Shown here piece by piece: positions 7,781 to 14,904 of a DNA stretch of 64,000 nt. The stretch comes from Paraburkholderia translucens (lineage in GTDB: Bacteria; Pseudomonadota; Gammaproteobacteria; Burkholderiales; Burkholderiaceae): assembly GCF_020881035.1 (NCBI RefSeq), contig NZ_JAJITC010000017.1, positions 1 to 64,000 of the forward strand, given 5' to 3'. A program made the position numbers and the translations under genes. The notes under the pieces are model-generated. The model ran no database searches and was not told the origin of the DNA. It saw only the letters and a list, made by a program, of their open reading frames with translations. The stretch's first letter is position 1; each line of letters starts with the position of its first letter.

Positions 7781-7829
7781 CTACGATCTTCGTAGTATCT
7801 GGAAAATCCATTAACTACGACATTCGTAA
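7781..7829 (+). promoter_or_regulatory. Operator pair upstream of XRE gene (CTACGA-N3-TCGTAG)
   Basis: CTACGATCTTCGTAG (7781-7795) is a perfect palindrome. CTACGACATTCGTAA (7815-7829) matches in all but the last base. Start-to-start spacing is 34 bp, as in the pair at 6605-6653. The sites end 24 bases before the ATG of the regulator, the usual place for autoregulation. Confidence 0.82.
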
Positions 7830-7853
7830 CCTTGGAAGATACAGGGTTACGCA

Positions 7854-8165
7854 ATGTCGGCAGCAGGAAATACGGTTTTTGGAAGTCGGCTGAAAGAAGC
7901 CCGACTTCGCGCCGGCCTCTCGCAAAAATCGCTTGGCATCGCGGCCGGTCTTGATCCGTTCGTCGCCAGCACACGCATCAATCGCTATGAACTGGATATC
8001 CACAAGGTGGATTACCCGTTCGCCTGCCGGCTGGCTGCGGAGCTTTCGGTACCCGTGGCGTACTTGTATACAGACGACGACGAACTGGCGGAATTGATCC
8101 TGCTGTACGGACAGGCATCGAAGCGGGCGCGAAGCCGGTTGCTTGCCGCTGCCCGCGAAATGTAA
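7854..8165 (+). CDS. XRE-family HTH transcriptional regulator
   Basis: The 103-residue protein has a Cro/CI-type helix-turn-helix in its N-terminal two thirds: FGSRLKEARLRAGLSQKSLG, then a short linker and TRINRYELDIHKVDYPFACR, followed by LAAELSVPVAYLYTDDDELA. The C-terminal 20 residues form a basic helix (YGQASKRARSRLLAAAREM). Proteins of this type bind palindromic operators as dimers. The two operators immediately upstream and the identical pair at 6605-6653 make it the likely regulator of itself and of the small membrane-protein set. It is probably part of the island. Confidence 0.88.
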   Translation: MSAAGNTVFGSRLKEARLRAGLSQKSLGIAAGLDPFVASTRINRYELDIHKVDYPFACRLAAELSVPVAYLYTDDDELAELILLYGQASKRARSRLLAAAREM

Positions 8166-8171
8166 TCGCAC

Positions 8172-8920
8172 GCGGTCCCGCCGCAGACCCGCCTCTATCG
8201 GTATACCCGCTGAACCGGCAACAGAAAGGAAAACTGCCGGGTTGAACTACCCCGGCAGCGGTTGTGCGCCACGTCCTGTGACGACTTTGGCCATGCGGCC
8301 GTTGGTCTGATGTTTTTACTACGTCGTTTCTCCATGAAAATGAGCAGGGCTGCCAGGCCCTGCCATGGTTCAGAACACTCTCGTACACTTCAAGATACCG
8401 CCCTGGTCTTTCGCTCCGCCTGGACAACCGTCAGGTCTGCCCTCGCATCGTCGCTACTGAACCAGTCTCCCTCACCTTTACCTTGCCCGGTGCCACCCGG
8501 GCTCAATCGGTATGCAGGTGATTCCCACGTTAGCCATGTACGTCGACATGACACGCCGCCGCGCTCCGCTACCAGCAATTAGCCCTGCGGGCCTACCCCG
8601 CCTTGTGGCGGGTTTCAGGGGGTCGAGGTTCCAGAGCACCTCCCCTACTTTGCCGGCGCATCGCCGCGCCCCGACTAGCTGATCCACCTCCCGGTGAATC
8701 AACCAGCGGCTTGTCATACCTTACCCGGATGCATCCTCTGCGGATGCAACGTACGGCTTGAGCTATCCAGCGATCTCATGAGCTTGCGCCCGTGAGTACC
8801 AGACGATCCAGATTTCTCCTCACGCCCCTGCGCCATTCCTGACGCCTCAGCAGCCCACCGCCCGGGACACCGTCCGACCCTTTCGAGCCGCCCGTTGTCG
8901 GGATTTCCACCCATTCGCAC
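8172..8920 (-). ncRNA. Possible group II intron RNA fragment (5' part, no ORF)
   Basis: About 750 bases carry no coding frame but are GC-rich and full of hairpins. Read on the minus strand, the segment would start with GTGCG at 8920, the usual group II intron 5' boundary. It contains runs like CAGACCAACGGCCGCATGGC and GGCCAAAGTCGTCACAGGAC, and a hairpin around GGGGTAGTTCAACCCGG, near TTTTCCTTTCTGTTGCCGG. These resemble, from memory, the structured 5' domains of proteobacterial group II introns. I could not find domain V or a reverse-transcriptase gene, so at most a 3'-truncated remnant remains. It may instead be another structured RNA or a decayed sequence. Confidence 0.35.
8234..8258. terminator. 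GC-rich hairpin downstream of XRE gene
   Basis: CTGCCGGG (8234-8241) and CCCGGCAG (8251-8258) form a perfect 8-bp stem around TTGAACTAC. It could terminate the XRE transcript, but no T-run follows. It may equally be a stem of the possible intron RNA on the other strand. Confidence 0.4.
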
Positions 8921-9370
8921 ATGGCAGGGTTACTCCAGTCGCCTGGAGGCCCGTTTCCGTGTCGCCCAACTTCCTGCATCACAAATCAGGATTGGGTCGA
9001 AGGAGGCATCGCAGCCCCCAGCGCCCTGCGTAGCATGGCGAGCCTGACTACAGGCACCACGCTTCAGCGGTCACTTTCAATTGATTGGCAGTCAACTGAA
9101 ACTGAAGTGCACGAACGTGTCTGGGGTTGGCAGCCCCGACACATTCAATAGAGTGTGTGGACTGCCGACTCTTTCACAGATCGCATAGTCATCCTAACAG
9201 TAATTCCGGAAATCACCATACGCGCGTCTGTTATAGGGATATTTGTCGATCAGGAGGGTAACAGGTATGCATATTTCTGCCGATCCATTTTACTGATCGG
9301 CGTTCGCCATTACCTGCTGTCAGGACAAAAACCATTCCCTTCATGGTCCATGACATAACTGGAGATTCAA
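8921..9370. other. Intergenic region, nothing recognised
   Basis: I see no gene here. The first 200 bases are GC-rich. From about 9080 the sequence is AT-richer and should contain the promoter for the gene at 9371. Open frames at 8921-9151 and 9155-9358 lack ribosome sites and family resemblance. Confidence 0.4.
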
Positions 9371-9751
9371 ATGGAGAACGTTCCGCAATCACCTATTCAC
9401 GTCACTTGTGATTATTTTCTGGATGCTGTCCTGGCTTGCGTCGTGCGCGATCAGGCCACCATCGACTGCATTAATGAAGTACGGCTTGTCCGGCTCGACA
9501 ACAATGAAGCGCCTGTTGGCACTGTAGGACGCCTTGTGGTGTTTTACACACCGCATGGTGAACACTGGCAGTTTCGTCCCTATCGCCATCAGAGCTGGCG
9601 CAGGATGCCCGATCTGGACACAGCATCGAACTGGGCGTGGCGCTGCATGGAAACGGGGGAACTCACAACGACCATGATCGGTTCCATACCGGCTCATGCC
9701 CCCACGGCTTCGCCACAATCGGATGATGTAGGCGATCTGCCGTTTTTTTAA
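9371..9751 (+). CDS. Hypothetical protein (126 aa)
   Basis: The ATG is preceded by TGGAG, a usable ribosome site. The 126-residue product has no signal peptide or membrane helix. It contains FLDAVLACVVRDQATIDCIN, a beta-rich middle (VGTVGRLVVFYTPHGEHWQF) and an acidic Phe-rich end (DDVGDLPFF). An acidic, Phe-ended tail is seen in single-stranded-DNA binding proteins, but the rest does not look like an OB-fold SSB, so I do not claim that. A strong terminator follows directly, so it is a single-gene unit. The family is unknown. Confidence 0.6.
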   Translation: MENVPQSPIHVTCDYFLDAVLACVVRDQATIDCINEVRLVRLDNNEAPVGTVGRLVVFYTPHGEHWQFRPYRHQSWRRMPDLDTASNWAWRCMETGELTTTMIGSIPAHAPTASPQSDDVGDLPFF

Positions 9752-9757
9752 TCAATC

Positions 9758-9790
9758 AAACAGGAGGGCACTCATGCCCTCCTGTTTTTT
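9758..9790 (+). terminator. Rho-independent terminator
   Basis: AACAGGAGGGCA (9759-9770), loop CTCA and TGCCCTCCTGTT (9775-9786), followed by a T-run (9785-9790), form a textbook terminator for the gene ending at 9751. The IS3 element begins just after it, near 9799. Confidence 0.93.
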
Positions 9791-9868
9791 CAAGCCAGTG
9801 AGCTTCCCCTGAAATTTCGCCTTCCAGCAGGTCGCGTATAAACTCGACCCAAAGGAAGGAAAGCAGAG

Positions 9869-10162
9869 ATGTTCAAGGTACCGCACCAGGTGTACACGGC
9901 AGAGTTCAGGGAAGCCGCCGTGCGACGAATCAAGGACGGGCAAGGCGTGAGCGCCGTGGCCCGCGAATTGGGTATGTCGACGCAGACCCTGCGCAACTGG
10001 CTGAAGGCTTTCGAGGCCGGCAAGCTGAATGGTCCCGGAGCGAAGGCCGTCACGGCGGAACAGATGGAGCTGTCGCGGCTGCGGGCGGAGAACAAGCGCT
10101 TGCAGATGGAGCTGGAAATCGCAAAAAAAGCGGCGGCGTTCTTCGCGAAGGACCTCCTGTGA
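9869..10162 (+). CDS. IS3-family transposase OrfA
   Basis: The 97-residue protein has the HTH of IS3-type OrfA (YTAEFREAAVRRIKDGQGVS, then ARELGMSTQTLRNWLKAFE). A leucine-zipper coiled coil follows (ELSRLRAENKRLQMELEIAK). OrfA binds the inverted repeats and dimerises. The codons for AKKAAAFF include GCA AAA AAA GCG. The A7 tract (10123-10129) is a -1 slippage site that would fuse OrfA to OrfB, the usual way IS3 elements make transposase. OrfA ends at 10162, overlapping the GTG start of OrfB. Confidence 0.93.
   Translation: MFKVPHQVYTAEFREAAVRRIKDGQGVSAVARELGMSTQTLRNWLKAFEAGKLNGPGAKAVTAEQMELSRLRAENKRLQMELEIAKKAAAFFAKDLL
10121..10130 (+). promoter_or_regulatory. -1 ribosomal frameshift site in IS3 element
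   Basis: The A7-G stretch at 10123-10130 is a slippery sequence, read GCA AAA AAA GCG in the orfA frame. orfB is in the -1 frame and open through this point. Slippage would make the OrfAB fusion transposase. Confidence 0.75.
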
Positions 10163-11049
10163 AGTTCGCCTGGATTGACACACAGTGCCGGCAATACCCG
10201 CTTGCTGCGCTGTGCGAGGTCCTTTGCGTGAGCGTGAACGGCTATCGTGCGTGGAAGCGCGGCGGCACGCCCGAGCGTCAGCGGCTGACCGATGCGCAGT
10301 TGCTCACGTTGATTCGGATAATTCACGCCGAGGTCAAAGGCGCCTACGGCTCGCCGCGCATGACCGAAGAGGTTCGCTCTCGAGGCTTCCCGGCCAGCAA
10401 GGCACGCGTCGAGCGGTTGATGAGCGCCAACGGTATTCGAGCCCGCCACAAGCGCCGTTTCCGCGTGACAACTGATTCCCGGCACAAACTGCCGGTCGCG
10501 CCGAACGTATTGAACCGCAACTTCACGCCGGCCGAGCCCAATCAGGTGTTCACCTCGGACATCACGTACATCTGGACCGACGAAGGTTGGCTGTACCTGG
10601 CCGTCACGCTGGACCTGTTCAACCGGGAGGTCGTGGGCTGGTCCGTCAAGCCGCGCATGACGACGGAACTCGTGACCGACGCGCTGACGATGGCATGGTT
10701 CCGCCGCCGGCCCGCGCCCGGCGCGCTGCATCATTCGGATAGGGGCAGTCAATACGCCAGCCACGACTTCCAGCGCAAACTGAACTCGTACGGCATGCGC
10801 TGCTCGATGAGCCGCAAAGGCAGTTGCTGGGATAACGCGCCGACGGAAAGCTTCTTCAACAGCCTGAAGAACGAGCGCGTGCATGGCACGAGGTATCGCA
10901 CGCACCGCGAAGCCGTCGCGGACTTGTTCGAATACATAGAAGTGTTTTATAACCGCAGTCGTCGTCATTCATCGCTTGGCTTCATGTCGCCAACCCAGTT
11001 CATACAAGACTGGCTTGTGGCTCAGCGGACAAGAGATGCGGCTGCATAA
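10159..11049 (+). CDS. IS3-family transposase OrfB (DDE integrase domain)
   Basis: The 296-residue protein has an N-terminal HTH_21-like part (GAYGSPRMTEEVRSRGFPAS) and a retroviral-type integrase core. The catalytic triad is visible: Asp in FTSDITYIWTDEGWLYLAV, Asp in HHSDRGSQYAS and Glu in WDNAPTESFFNSLKNE. The C-terminus YNRSRRHSSLGFMSPTQF is also typical. It is in the -1 frame relative to OrfA. Its GTG start overlaps the OrfA stop. Most activity is expected from the OrfAB fusion. No damage is visible. Confidence 0.95.
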   Translation: MKFAWIDTQCRQYPLAALCEVLCVSVNGYRAWKRGGTPERQRLTDAQLLTLIRIIHAEVKGAYGSPRMTEEVRSRGFPASKARVERLMSANGIRARHKRRFRVTTDSRHKLPVAPNVLNRNFTPAEPNQVFTSDITYIWTDEGWLYLAVTLDLFNREVVGWSVKPRMTTELVTDALTMAWFRRRPAPGALHHSDRGSQYASHDFQRKLNSYGMRCSMSRKGSCWDNAPTESFFNSLKNERVHGTRYRTHREAVADLFEYIEVFYNRSRRHSSLGFMSPTQFIQDWLVAQRTRDAAA

Positions 11050-11088
11050 CCCGGGGCCTCTGGAAGGCGAAAAACCGGGGGAACCTCA

Positions 11089-11359
11089 ATGAGGGTTTTA
11101 CCCACATTCATGTGTTCCACGAGGTGCACGAGATCGATGGTGCCACCGTGAGAATAATCGCGGGCCGGTAACATGGCTTTGCCGCCGTAAGCTTGCACAC
11201 GAGGCTCTCCTGTTCATTGCATGTGCGACTTGCCGTGCCCCGTAAAGCACGACGGGGATTGTGCGGCCAACGACAAGCTGGAAGGATTGTGCGCAAGCGC
11301 CCCGCACGCCCGATTGCCTTGCCCGCTTGGAGGAGGCATGAAATCCGATCGCGCTCGGC
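11089..11359. other. Region between IS3 and FAD-oxidase remnant, no gene recognised
   Basis: Only short, unconvincing frames occur. A 23-codon plus-strand piece (HIHVFHEVHEIDGATVRII, about 11104-11160) looks like the broken end of a gene, but I cannot name it. The stretch is probably decayed island sequence. Confidence 0.35.
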
Positions 11360-11512
11360 GATGAGCCCAGCGGCCCCCAGATCTCAGGCTGGCTCGACGG
11401 ATGGACACCCCGCGCAAGCGCCTATGCCGTGGCGGCCCGCTCTACCGTGGACATGGTTGCAGGCATCAATTTCGTCCGCCGACACAATTTGCGTCTGGTG
11501 GTGAAAGGTGGT
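11360..11512 (+). pseudogene. FAD-binding (PCMH/berberine-type) oxidase remnant
   Basis: The frame starting near 11360 reads SGWLDGWTPRASAYAVAARS and continues STVDMVAGINFVRRHNLRLV and VVKGG. This is the FAD-binding fold of PCMH or berberine-bridge-type oxidoreductases, normally followed by GHSY, where the flavin is held. Here the similarity stops after KGG, and no start or C-terminal domain is present. It is a short internal piece of about 50 codons left by deletion. The original substrate cannot be inferred. Confidence 0.7.
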
Positions 11513-11959
11513 GCCGCATGGCCCGCGAGACGCTCAGGACGGGTTCTGCGCTGCCTGCGCGGTTGCGCCAGGCACAATGACGAACCCGCTATTCGCCCTA
11601 CCCGTCGACAACAAGCGCCAGCACGCTGAGCAAGTGACGGTCCGAATTCCAGCGGGCCAGATTGTCCGAGCAGCACTGCGCCATGCGGCCCGGCCAACCG
11701 AGGATGTTGTCGGCGCTGTGCGGCGAAGCGTCGGTCAGCAGCCGGCCCACCACCGGTCGATAGGAGGGCACAGAATGCTGTCGTTGGAATGGCTGCAATA
11801 GCCTGAGAATCCGACCGACGAGCTACGCGCGCGATCTGGTTTCGGCTGACGGTCGAGAATCGGGAGCCGTGTGACGACTGCACAGCTGCCGATTCAACCG
11901 GCCGAGCGACCGCAGCGGGACGGCTACCATCGACCGCACGGGGCGGGCTACGTTGGGAG
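11513..11959. other. Decayed sequence, no gene recognised
   Basis: Overlapping frames on both strands (for example 11422-11883 minus and 11508-11801 plus) have no family resemblance or ribosome sites. I treat this as decayed island sequence between the oxidase remnant and the HTH gene. Confidence 0.35.
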
Positions 11960-12361
11960 TCAAGCTGAGCGAATCCAGTGTTGAAGACCGTGATCGCGAA
12001 TCAGACGATTGATGTGGGAGTAGGAATAGGAAATCTGGAATTCCCGCTCGATGTAGCGCTGAACCAACGGATTCGTCCAGCACTCTGCCACGAAGCCTAC
12101 CTTGTGCGGTGACTGCCTGATTGCGTCGATCAGCCGCGCGAGCCCATCGGCGCTAAGACGCGGCCGGCGCCCGACGTCGCCCAGTCCCATCAGCGCACCC
12201 AGCCCGCCCGCCGCGAAAACGCTCTCGTAACGCCGTGCTGTTGCGGGACTCAAATCCAGCACAGTCGCTACGCGCGCGATGTCTATCCCAGCAGCCAGCA
12301 TCTGGGCTGCTCGCGCCCGGCGACCCGACCACCGTGGGCCAGTGGTGTTGTTGGTGCTCAT
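11960..12361 (-). CDS. IS630-type helix-turn-helix protein, probable transposase N-terminal part
   Basis: From the ATG at 12361, with GGAGA upstream, the 133-residue protein carries a homeodomain-like HTH (RRARAAQMLAAGIDIARVAT, VLDLSPATARRYESVFAAGG). A winged-helix part follows (LIDAIRQSPHKVGFVAECWT and the region to INRLIRDHGLQHW). This is the DNA-binding half of IS630-family transposases. The DDE half that should follow is missing downstream. It may be a separate OrfA of a split element or a truncated transposase. Its neighbours are remnants, so loss of the second half is more likely. Confidence 0.65.
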   Translation of the reverse strand: MSTNNTTGPRWSGRRARAAQMLAAGIDIARVATVLDLSPATARRYESVFAAGGLGALMGLGDVGRRPRLSADGLARLIDAIRQSPHKVGFVAECWTNPLVQRYIEREFQISYSYSHINRLIRDHGLQHWIRSA

Positions 12362-12522
12362 CGCCACTCTCCGCTGAACCTTCACGAATGATCTTTACTT
12401 TTCGTCGCTGACGCCATCAGGACTGAACCGAACCAGGTCCGAGGTTCAGCCGTGATGGCACAGCCGGCGGTGATGCCGGAAAGACCAAGCAGGGATGATT
12501 GTTTGCAAGGCGGCGAATTCTG

Positions 12523-12757
12523 CTAGCTGGGCCTGGGCACAAGCCGCTCTACCGTCATGAGCATGACATCTGCGGATACGGGCTTCTGTCAAAACGCATC
12601 CCACAGAGCTTCGCTCGAGGCTGGCTTCTCGCCTGCACTGGCCAGGATGACGGGGATTTCAGCCAGCTTCGGATCACGTTTGAGTTGACGGCAAAATTCA
12701 ATACCGCCCATTCCTGGCATATGCCAATCTGTAACAATCAGGCACGGGTGTGCGTAT
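12523..12757 (-). pseudogene. CheY-like response regulator remnant
   Basis: The minus strand below about 12757 reads CLIVTDWHMPGMGGIEFCRQ and on to LAEIPVILASAGEKPA, a receiver domain with the phospho-acceptor Asp in VTDWHMPGM. A TGA at 12589-12591 interrupts it. The same frame then goes on with QKPVSADVMLMTVERLV, holding the conserved Lys-Pro of receiver domains, to a TAG at 12523. The N-terminal third was removed where the IS21-type end begins (about 12757). It is therefore broken twice. Confidence 0.8.
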
Positions 12758-13000
12758 TTCGGCGAAACCGAACACGGATTTCGGTTGAAGTCGAACAGGG
12801 TTTCCGGAGGAAGGTGAACAGCCGTTTCGCTTGAAGTCGAACGGTTTCGGGGGTATTCCGGAATCGGTGTTCGATGGTTCGAAACGCGTGTTCATCTGTT
12901 CATCTTCCCGAAATCGGTGTTCAGCCCGCCGAAACGGCTGTTCACTCTGCCGAAATGCGTGTTCGGTGGACCGAAACGAAAGGCGCGATTTCGGTTGGCG
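12757..13000. repeat. IS21-type multiple terminal repeats in two opposed sets
   Basis: One set of GAACA/GAAC half-sites, each preceded by TTTCGG-like text, occurs at 12770, 12793, 12816 and 12839, a 23-bp period. A second, inverted set with TGTTC followed by CCGAAA occurs at 12868, 12889, 12897, 12918, 12939 and 12960, a 21-bp period with one 8-bp phase break. IS21 elements carry several transposase-binding repeats near their ends, and this array lies just before istA. The opposed arrangement is unusual. Confidence 0.8.
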
Positions 13001-13060
13001 GTACTGCGGATGGCTCAATCGGCCGGCGGTTAAGGTTGCTCCTTTTGGGAGAAACCGACG

Positions 13061-14490
13061 ATGCCGGCTCACCGGACGACCATGCGCAAAATAAAGGATG
13101 TGCTTCGCCTGAAATGGACCTGTAATCTGTCTCACCGCCAGGTGAGCGGCGCGCTCGGCGTCGGGCTCGGTACCATTACCCAATATTTGCAACTTGCCGC
13201 CTCGGCCGGCCTGGACTGGGCGAAGATCGAGCCGCTGTCCGAGGCAGAGCTGGAGCAGTTGCTCGTCAACGGCGCAGTTCCGACGACGGCCGCCGGCAAG
13301 CGCATGGAGCCTGACTGCGCCTGGATTCATCGGGAGTTGCGCCGCAAAGGCGTGACGTTGCAACTGCTGTGGGAAGAGTACGTCGGCGCGAACCCCGGCC
13401 AGAAGACCTTGCGCTACACGCAGTTCTGTCAGCGATACAAGGACTGGGCCCAGACGTTGAAGCGGTCGATGCCCCAGCAACATTACGCCGGCGAGAAGTT
13501 GTTCGCCGACTACGCCGGGCAAACGGTGCCGATTCTCGATCGCACCGGCGGCATTGCGTTCAAGGCGCACATCTTCGTCGCCGTGCTCGGCGCATCGAAT
13601 TACACGTATGCGTGCGCCACGCGTTCGGAAGCAACACCCGACTGGATCGGGCCTCATTGACGCGATGGAGTTCTGCGGCGGCGTGCCAAGGCTGCTTGTG
13701 CCTGACAACCCGAGGGCACTGATCTCGAACGCCGACCGCTACGAACCCACGCTCGGCCTGACCACGCAGGACTTCGTGAGCCATTACGGTACCGCGATGC
13801 TGCCCGCGCGCCCGCGCAAGCCGAAGGATAAGGCGAAGGTCGAGGTCGGCGTACAGATCGTCGAACGATGGATTCTCGCCCGCCTCCGGAATTACCGGTT
13901 CTACAGTCTGGCCGAACTGAACAAGGCGATCGCCGGGTTGATCAACGACCTGAATACGCGGCCGTTCAAGAAGCTCGATGGCACTCGACGCGAGTGGTTC
14001 GAGCGGCTCGACAAACCTGCACTGCGCCCGCTGCCGACGCGTCGCTACGAAATCGCCACCTTCCAGAAGTGCCGCGTCAACATTGACGCGCACATCGAGG
14101 TCGACGGTCACTACTACAGCGCACCGCACAGCCTTGTGCGTCAGGAAGTCCACGCGCGCGTGACGCGTTACGGTGTGGAAGTCCTGCACGGCGGCAAACG
14201 CGTCGCCGCCCACGCTCGCAGTCGGCTCAAGGGGAAGTACACCACCGTGGCCGAGCATATGCCTGCGGCTTACCGCGCCCATATGGAATGGACCCCGAGC
14301 CGGTTGCTGAACTGGGGCGCATCGATCGGGGTCAGCGCCGAGGCGATCGTCAGGCATTTGCTGACGAACCGTCCGCACCCGGAAATGGGATACCGCGCCT
14401 GCCTGGGTCTGCTGTCGCTGTCGCGCAAGTACGGCAAGGAGCGGCTGGAAGCGGCGTGCCAGCGCGCACTCGTGATTGGCGCGCCGACCC
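13061..14490 (+). pseudogene. istA: IS21-family transposase IstA, frameshifted and 3'-truncated
   Basis: The first frame (13061-13660) reads an IstA N-terminus: HTH MRKIKDVLRLKWTCNLSHRQ, linker QRYKDWAQTLKRSMPQQHYA and the start of the DDE core GEKLFADYAGQTVPILD. Near 13646-13652 a base is missing (GSLIDAMEFCG expected) and the protein continues in a second frame: AMEFCGGVPRLLVPDNPRAL, HYGTAMLPARPRKPKDKAKV with the catalytic Glu in KVEVGVQIVERW, and on to the C-terminus. The end breaks off at about 14490 (VIGAPT) inside a ceramidase-like gene, and istB is absent. It is a non-autonomous remnant. Confidence 0.88.
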
Positions 14491-14803
14491 ACGCCCAGTG
14501 ATAGTAGGCCGACCCGATTGCGGTCAGCACGAGCCCGAATCCGGCGACGACCATGCCGGGGAATTTCGGCGGCTGCGGGTCATGCCGGTACGCATTTCGC
14601 TTCGACCAGATGAGGCAGGCGATCCCCGCCGCCAGAATGACGAGATTCGACAGCACGTCCGCCGCATGCGGTATCGAGCCCAGCGCGCGTTGGTCCGCGA
14701 AGTGGTGATAGGACGCTGGCTGCGCGAGCGGCCATACCAGCTGCAACACCGTGCCCACTACGAACAGCACGATGCTGCCAATCAGCAATCGGGGAATGTT
14801 CAC
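14491..14803 (-). pseudogene. Ceramidase-like integral membrane protein, 3'-truncated
   Basis: A GTG at 14803 opens a frame reading NIPRLLIGSIVLFVVGTVLQ, ASYHHFADQRALGSIPHAAD, VLSNLVILAAGIACLIWSKR and FGLVLTAIGSAYYHW. The His-rich SYHHFADQR and SAYYHW motifs and the membrane helices fit the alkaline ceramidase/CREST-type family of membrane hydrolases, which use His and Asp residues to bind zinc. Similarity ends at HWA, at the IS21 junction near 14491. Beyond that the frame runs antisense to istA. The gene is the last member of the minus-strand run and lost its catalytic C-terminal part. Confidence 0.7.
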
Positions 14804-14904
14804 GGAGCTCGTCTCCGGGTATGACGTCACACTCGACAGGCGCTTGCGCACCCTCCCCGTATGATCGGGCAAACCGGGCCAGGTAACAAGGTTGGCTGGA
14901 TCGA

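Larger units (their letters stand above)
9799..11088 (+). mobile_element. IS3-family insertion sequence (about 1290 bp)
   Basis: The left end TGAGCTTCCCCTGAAATTTC and the reverse complement of the right end TGAGGTTCCCCCGGTTTTTC agree in most positions and both run on into GCCTTCCAG. This gives roughly 29-bp inverted repeats with TG...CA tips. Inside are two overlapping frames, orfA and orfB, with a -1 frameshift site. I could not find a clear 3- or 4-bp target duplication. The genes are intact, so the element may be mobile. Confidence 0.88.

Noticed and set aside
8660..8680. CGCCCCGACTAG-like text resembling the tRNA-Pro 3' end, considered as an att repeat
   Set aside because: Only about ten bases match and the context (structured segment) does not fit an attachment site.
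12757..13000. Repeat array considered as a CRISPR
   Set aside because: The units are 21-23 bp without unique spacers, in two opposed sets next to istA, which fits IS21 terminal repeats.
14270..14490. Extension of the ceramidase-like frame through istA
   Set aside because: After HWA the similarity to the family ends, and the frame is open only by chance opposite istA.
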